A DNA stretch of 64,000 nucleotides from Halomonas sp. YLGW01 (GTDB lineage: Bacteria; Pseudomonadota; Gammaproteobacteria; Pseudomonadales; Halomonadaceae): positions 744,001-808,000 of the forward strand of contig NZ_CP062005.1 in NCBI RefSeq assembly GCF_014840935.1, written 5' to 3'. Made by a program: the position numbers and the translations under genes. The notes below the pieces were generated by a model. The model was not told where the DNA came from, did not search any database, and saw only the letters and a list, made by a program, of their open reading frames with translations. Of the stretch, positions 60,509 to 64,000 are shown piece by piece (position 1 is the first letter of the stretch; every line of letters begins with the position of its first letter).

Positions 60509-62800
60509 ATGAAAGATCAGCAAGCTATTGAAACATTTACATTATTCGCCACCTGCCCGAAAGGCATGGAACTCCTGCTGGCCGAGGAGCTGGCTGGCCT
60601 CGGGATGGTGGTTTCCAAGACCACGGTGGCCGGGGTGCACGTCACCGGCCCCCTCGAGGCTGCCTATCGCGCCTGTCTGTGGTCTCGGCTGGCCAACCGC
60701 ATCATCCTCTGCCTGGCGCGGGAAGAAGGCATCGAGAGCCCGGCCCAGCTAAAGGCCTGTGCCGAGGCCATCGACTGGCGCGCTCACCTGGCGCCGGGCA
60801 AGACGCTGGCGGTGGACTTCCACGGCCAGTCCGAGGCCATCCGCCATACGCGCTTCGGCGCCCAGACGGTCAAGGATGGCGTCGTCGACGCCCTGCGCCG
60901 TGACGGTTGCGAGCGGCCTAGTGTCGACCCGCGCGACCCGGATCTGCGCCTCTATGCCCACCTGCATCGTGGGCGCCTTACCCTGGGCATCGATCTGTCC
61001 GGCGATAGCCTGCACCGTCGCGGTTACCGGCGTGAGCTGGGGCATGCGCCGCTCAAGGAAAACCTCGCCGCGGCGCTGCTGGTGCGCGCCGACTGGCCGG
61101 CCCGCGCCAAGGCCGGCGAAGCGCTGATCGATCCACTGTGCGGCTCGGGTACCCTGGTCATCGAGGGCGCGCTGATGGCCGCCGATGTGGCGCCCAACCT
61201 CTTGCGCGAACGCTTCGGTTTTCATGGCTGGGCCGGCCATGACGCGGCCCTGTGGCAAGAGCTCAAGCGCGAGGCCGAGGCTCGGGCGAGTCTCGGCCGC
61301 AAGCGCTGCAAGGCCAAACTCTATGGCCGTGACCAAAGCCCCCAGGCGATCTCGGCGGCGCGCGCCAATGCCATGCGTGCCGGGATTCCGGCGCTGATCG
61401 ATTTTCAGGGGGCCTCGGTCAAGCAGCTGACGCGTCCCGCCGATCTGCCCGCCGAGGCGTCGGGCCTCTTGATCACCAACCCGCCCTACGGCGAGCGTAT
61501 CGGCGAACTGCCGGAGCTGGTGCCGCTCTACGCCACCCTCGGTGCCCGCGCGCAGTCACAGTTTCCGGGCTGGCGCCTGGCGCTGTTGACCGGCAATCCG
61601 GAGCTCGGCCACCGCACCGGGCTAAGGGCCGGCAAGCAGTATGCCTTCAAGAACGGCCCGCTGGACTGCAAGCTGTTGCTGATCGAGCTTAACCAGGGGG
61701 AGGCGTCTGCCCCGAGTTCTGACCAGGCCGCGCCTGCCAAGCGCCGTGCGGTCGCCGGGCAGCCGTGCGGGGATGAGCAGACCGGCAACGCGTCCAATAA
61801 GGCGGCCACGAATGCCACCGAGCGCCCGGCGCGCTCGGAAGGGGCGCAGATGTTCGCCAATCGCCTGCAGAAGAACCGCAAGCGCCTCAAGTCCTGGCTC
61901 AAGCGCAGCGGGGAATCCTGCTACCGGCTGTATGACGCCGACATGCCCGAGTACGCCCTGGCCATCGACGTCTACGGCGACCGGGTGCATGTGCAGGAAT
62001 ACGCGCCGCCCAAGTCGGTGAATGCCCATCAGGCCCAGCGTCGCCTGCTCGACGCCCTGGGGGTGATTCCGGAGGTCCTCGAGGTCTCGCCGGAGCACGT
62101 CTACATCAAGCAGCGTGAGCGCCAGTCGGGCAAGGCGCAGTACCAGAAACACGCCGCCAGCGGCGAGCGCTTCCAGGTCCGCGAGGGCCGCGCACAGCTA
62201 TGGGTCAACCTGCGTGATTACCTGGATACCGGGCTCTTCCTCGACCACCGGCCAGTGCGCCGGATGCTCGCCGAGATGGCGCCGGGTACGCGGTTCCTGA
62301 ACCTGTTCTGCTATACCGCCACGGCCACCGTGCAGGCCGCACTGGGCACCCAGACCGAGGGCGGGGCCAGCGACAGCGTCAGCGTCGATCTCTCGAATAC
62401 TTATCTGGAGTGGGCGCGGGAGAACTTCGCCCTCAACCGGCTCGACCCCAGCCGCCATCGGGTGGTACGCGACGACTGCCTGCGCTGGCTGGAAACCGCC
62501 GGCAGCGAGTTCGACCTGATCTTCCTCGACCCGCCGACCTTCTCGAATTCGAAGAAGATGGAGGCGACCCTCGACATTCAGCGCGATCATGGCCGGTTGG
62601 TCGAGCTGGCCATGGCGCGCCTGGCGCCGGGCGGCACCCTAGTGTTCTCCAACAACCAGCGCCGCTTCGTGCTTGATGAGGCGCTCACCACGCGATTCGC
62701 GGTGGAGGACATCTCGGCGAAGACGTTTGACCCGGACTTCAACCGCCGGCCCGACCTTCACCACTGTTTCCTGATCCGTCATCGGGACGACACGGCATGA
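60509..62800 (+). CDS. rlmL: Bifunctional 23S rRNA methyltransferase RlmKL
   Basis: Makes m2G2445 (RlmL half) and m7G2069 (RlmK half) in 23S rRNA. 763 residues. THUMP domain about 50-160, first SAM domain with LIDPLCGSGTLVIEGALMA and NPPYGER (Asn about 324), a variable linker about 395-450, then the RlmK half with FLNLFCYTATATVQAALG and DPPTFSNSKKM (Asp about 674). The last ~17 codons are duplicated downstream. Divergent from rmf. Confidence 0.95.
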   Translation: MKDQQAIETFTLFATCPKGMELLLAEELAGLGMVVSKTTVAGVHVTGPLEAAYRACLWSRLANRIILCLAREEGIESPAQLKACAEAIDWRAHLAPGKTLAVDFHGQSEAIRHTRFGAQTVKDGVVDALRRDGCERPSVDPRDPDLRLYAHLHRGRLTLGIDLSGDSLHRRGYRRELGHAPLKENLAAALLVRADWPARAKAGEALIDPLCGSGTLVIEGALMAADVAPNLLRERFGFHGWAGHDAALWQELKREAEARASLGRKRCKAKLYGRDQSPQAISAARANAMRAGIPALIDFQGASVKQLTRPADLPAEASGLLITNPPYGERIGELPELVPLYATLGARAQSQFPGWRLALLTGNPELGHRTGLRAGKQYAFKNGPLDCKLLLIELNQGEASAPSSDQAAPAKRRAVAGQPCGDEQTGNASNKAATNATERPARSEGAQMFANRLQKNRKRLKSWLKRSGESCYRLYDADMPEYALAIDVYGDRVHVQEYAPPKSVNAHQAQRRLLDALGVIPEVLEVSPEHVYIKQRERQSGKAQYQKHAASGERFQVREGRAQLWVNLRDYLDTGLFLDHRPVRRMLAEMAPGTRFLNLFCYTATATVQAALGTQTEGGASDSVSVDLSNTYLEWARENFALNRLDPSRHRVVRDDCLRWLETAGSEFDLIFLDPPTFSNSKKMEATLDIQRDHGRLVELAMARLAPGGTLVFSNNQRRFVLDEALTTRFAVEDISAKTFDPDFNRRPDLHHCFLIRHRDDTA

Positions 62801-62887
62801 GACCTTCGATCCACTCCTGGTACGCCAAGCGACGCCGGGATCTTCACCACTGCTTCCTGATCCGTCATCGGGACGACGCGGCATGAG
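62753..62887 (+). repeat. 49-bp direct duplication of the rlmKL 3' end
   Basis: 62753-62801 and 62839-62887 match at 46 of 49 positions (differences at 62755/62841, 62767/62853 and 62792/62878), offset 86 bp. Each copy ends in GGCATGAG, so each has a stop overlapping an ATG. Confidence 0.9.
62797..62886 (+). other. 29-codon minigene formed by the duplication
   Basis: ATG 62797 overlaps the rlmKL stop; the frame ends at TGA 62884-62886, overlapping the next gene's ATG at 62883. The first 14 residues (MRPSIHSWYAKRRR) are new and the rest repeats the rlmKL tail DLHHCFLIRHRDD. No ribosome site; it may be translated only by coupling. Not clearly a functional gene. Confidence 0.35.
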
Positions 62888-63248
62888 CCTGACGCTCTAT
62901 ACCACTCTGGGCTGCCACCTCTGCGAGGAGCTGGAGGCCTGGTTCTCTCGGCTGGGTCCGCACGCGCCGGCGCTTCACCGAGTCGAGATCGCCGACGAGG
63001 CGGAGCTGCTCGCGCGCTACGGCGAGCGGATTCCAGTGCTTAGGGATGCGGCGGGAGACGAGCTGGAGCGGGGCTTCGAGCCCGCGCGACTGGCCGCCTG
63101 GCTCGAGGCTCGGGGGTGGCTCGACGAGGATGCCTGGCAGCGGGCGCAGCAGGGCGATGCTCCTGCCGAGCCTGAGGCCAAGGGGGCGGTGATGCGGGGC
63201 GGGCGGCGCTATCTCGGTGGCCTTGGCGGCTCGGGCGTCGGGGAGTAG
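62883..63248 (+). CDS. Glutaredoxin-like thiol-disulfide protein (DUF836)
   Basis: 121-residue cytoplasmic protein. N-terminal thioredoxin-fold half with CHLC in LYTTLGCHLCEELE (about 4-17) and the cis-Pro region RIPVLRDAAGDEL (about 48-60). A Gly/Ala-rich tail ends the protein. Its ATG overlaps the minigene stop, and only the duplicated segment precedes it, so initiation probably depends on re-initiation. Substrate unknown. Confidence 0.85.
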   Translation: MSLTLYTTLGCHLCEELEAWFSRLGPHAPALHRVEIADEAELLARYGERIPVLRDAAGDELERGFEPARLAAWLEARGWLDEDAWQRAQQGDAPAEPEAKGAVMRGGRRYLGGLGGSGVGE

Positions 63249-63283
63249 CGCCTGGAGGAGTGGCGCTGGTTGAGGCGTCGCGG

Positions 63284-63565
63284 CTAGAGGGCGTCGAGCA
63301 GCGAGAGCTGCTGCACGGCGTCGCGACCCTCGGGGGTGTCGTCCTGGGCCTCCAGCACCTTATGAAAGCCCCGGGAGGTCTGGATGGTGGCGACGTCCTC
63401 GAGCCATAGCATGGCCTGGGCGTAGTCGTCGGCCAGACGGTGCTGAAGGCCGCCGAACTGGGTGCCGATCTGCCCCCAGGCGCGGCTGAAGATCCAGTCG
63501 CCGAACATGTCCTGATGCACATGCACCAGCACATAGTCATGGTTACTTTCCCAGCGAACGATCAC
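63284..63565 (-). CDS. Stand-alone WGR-domain protein
   Basis: 93-residue protein. After an N-terminal strand the WGR motif reads HQDMFGDWIFSRAWGQIGT (about 17-35), a Gln variant of W-G-R. Downstream LADDYAQAMLWLEDVATIQ and GFHKV fit the helix and C-terminal strand of the domain. The GTG start is set by AGGAG 5-6 nt before; an ATG at 63583 lacks a site. WGR domains often bind DNA or nucleic acid; function unknown here. Confidence 0.72.
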   Translation of the reverse strand: MIVRWESNHDYVLVHVHQDMFGDWIFSRAWGQIGTQFGGLQHRLADDYAQAMLWLEDVATIQTSRGFHKVLEAQDDTPEGRDAVQQLSLLDAL

Positions 63566-63759
63566 GGCGGCTCCTGGCGGCATTGTGCGCAAAAACGAGG
63601 GCGCGGAAACGGGGGTGACAACGATGCAAGCCGCGTCCTTGTGGGCGTGGCTGGCATGCTATTGTAACGGCCTGACCGGCATGAACAACCCACCTCTTGG
63701 GCCTCGGACGTGCTAGGTCTCGACCCGAAAACCCGCTTCGCAAGCTGCAAGGAATCGCC

Positions 63760-64000
63760 ATGCGTCTGCTCATCGACTCCCACGTGCCCAAGGCGGAGGC
63801 CTGCTTCGCCGATCTTGGCTCGATCACCCGGTTGCCCGGCCGCGAGATCGATGCCCAGGCGGTAGGCGAGGCCGAGGTGCTGGTGGTGCGTTCGATCACC
63901 CGCGTCGATGAGGCGCTGCTCGAGGGATCGAAGCTGCGCTTCGTCGGCACCTGCACCATCGGCACCGATCACATCGACCAGGCGGCTCTCGAAGCGCGGG
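63760..64000 (+). CDS. pdxB: Erythronate-4-phosphate dehydrogenase PdxB, 5' part
   Basis: Oxidises 4-phosphoerythronate in the DXP-dependent pyridoxal phosphate pathway. Only the first 80 codons are inside the window, which cuts the gene. [40 protein letters not shown] and [15 protein letters not shown] match the D-2-hydroxyacid dehydrogenase N-domain of PdxB. AAGGAA before ATG 63760. A single minus-strand gene lies behind it. Confidence 0.93.
   Translation, partial: MRLLIDSHVPKAEACFADLGSITRLPGREIDAQAVGEAEVLVVRSITRVDEALLEGSKLRFVGTCTIGTDHIDQAALEAR

Overview
The window is 64 kb of GC-rich, densely coded chromosome from a gammaproteobacterium. Gene content and gene order point to Halomonas or a close relative (Halomonadaceae); this is inferred from protein resemblance, as the window has no rRNA. 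Nearly all of it is core metabolism and housekeeping. I see no tRNA or rRNA gene, CRISPR array, insertion sequence, prophage or integrase.

Layout. 0.1-4.7 kb: glucose-type ABC importer gtsABCD, with a structured intergenic repeat between gtsC and gtsD. 4.7-11 kb, minus strand: universal stress protein, an MFS-ycjX-ycjF unit and a sodium/solute symporter. 11-15 kb: DUF924 protein, GlsB-like membrane protein and the GABA catabolic pair gabD-gabT. 15-26.5 kb: an 825-residue DUF1266-repeat protein, NlpC/P60 lipoprotein, MFS exporter, exported MsrA, a three-gene overlapping membrane redox/lipid operon, FKBP isomerase and a glycine-zipper lipoprotein. 26.9-37.6 kb: isocitrate lyase (aceA), the ribosomal oxygenase roxA, the minus-strand block rluE-nudJ-mnmA-hflD-purB, and the divergent monomeric NADP-isocitrate dehydrogenase. 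37.8-48.5 kb: clpS, clpA, infA, bpt, aat, ftsK, lolA, rarA. 48.9-64 kb: hemerythrin-like protein, murI, trmA, the giant NAD-glutamate dehydrogenase gdhB, mgtE, a broken encapsulated-ferritin gene, pyrD, rmf, rlmKL, a glutaredoxin-like gene, a WGR-domain protein and the start of pdxB.

How the genes work together. Both enzymes that compete for isocitrate lie here: aceA (glyoxylate shunt) and the monomeric isocitrate dehydrogenase (TCA cycle). A dyad resembling an RccR operator lies upstream of aceA and a variant lies upstream of a nearby small gene. ClpS, ClpA, Bpt and Aat together make a full bacterial N-degron pathway. GabDT and GdhB both feed amino-acid carbon into the TCA cycle.

Most notable observations: a ferritin-like gene of the encapsulin-cargo type with its metal-site residues intact but broken by a 1-nt deletion and an 11-nt duplication; the paired dyads around aceA; the coupled TVP38-flavin oxidoreductase / CDP-alcohol phosphotransferase / DUF3047 operon of unknown function; a 49-bp duplication of the 3' end of rlmKL that makes a 29-codon minigene; and the composite dyad repeat inside the gts operon.
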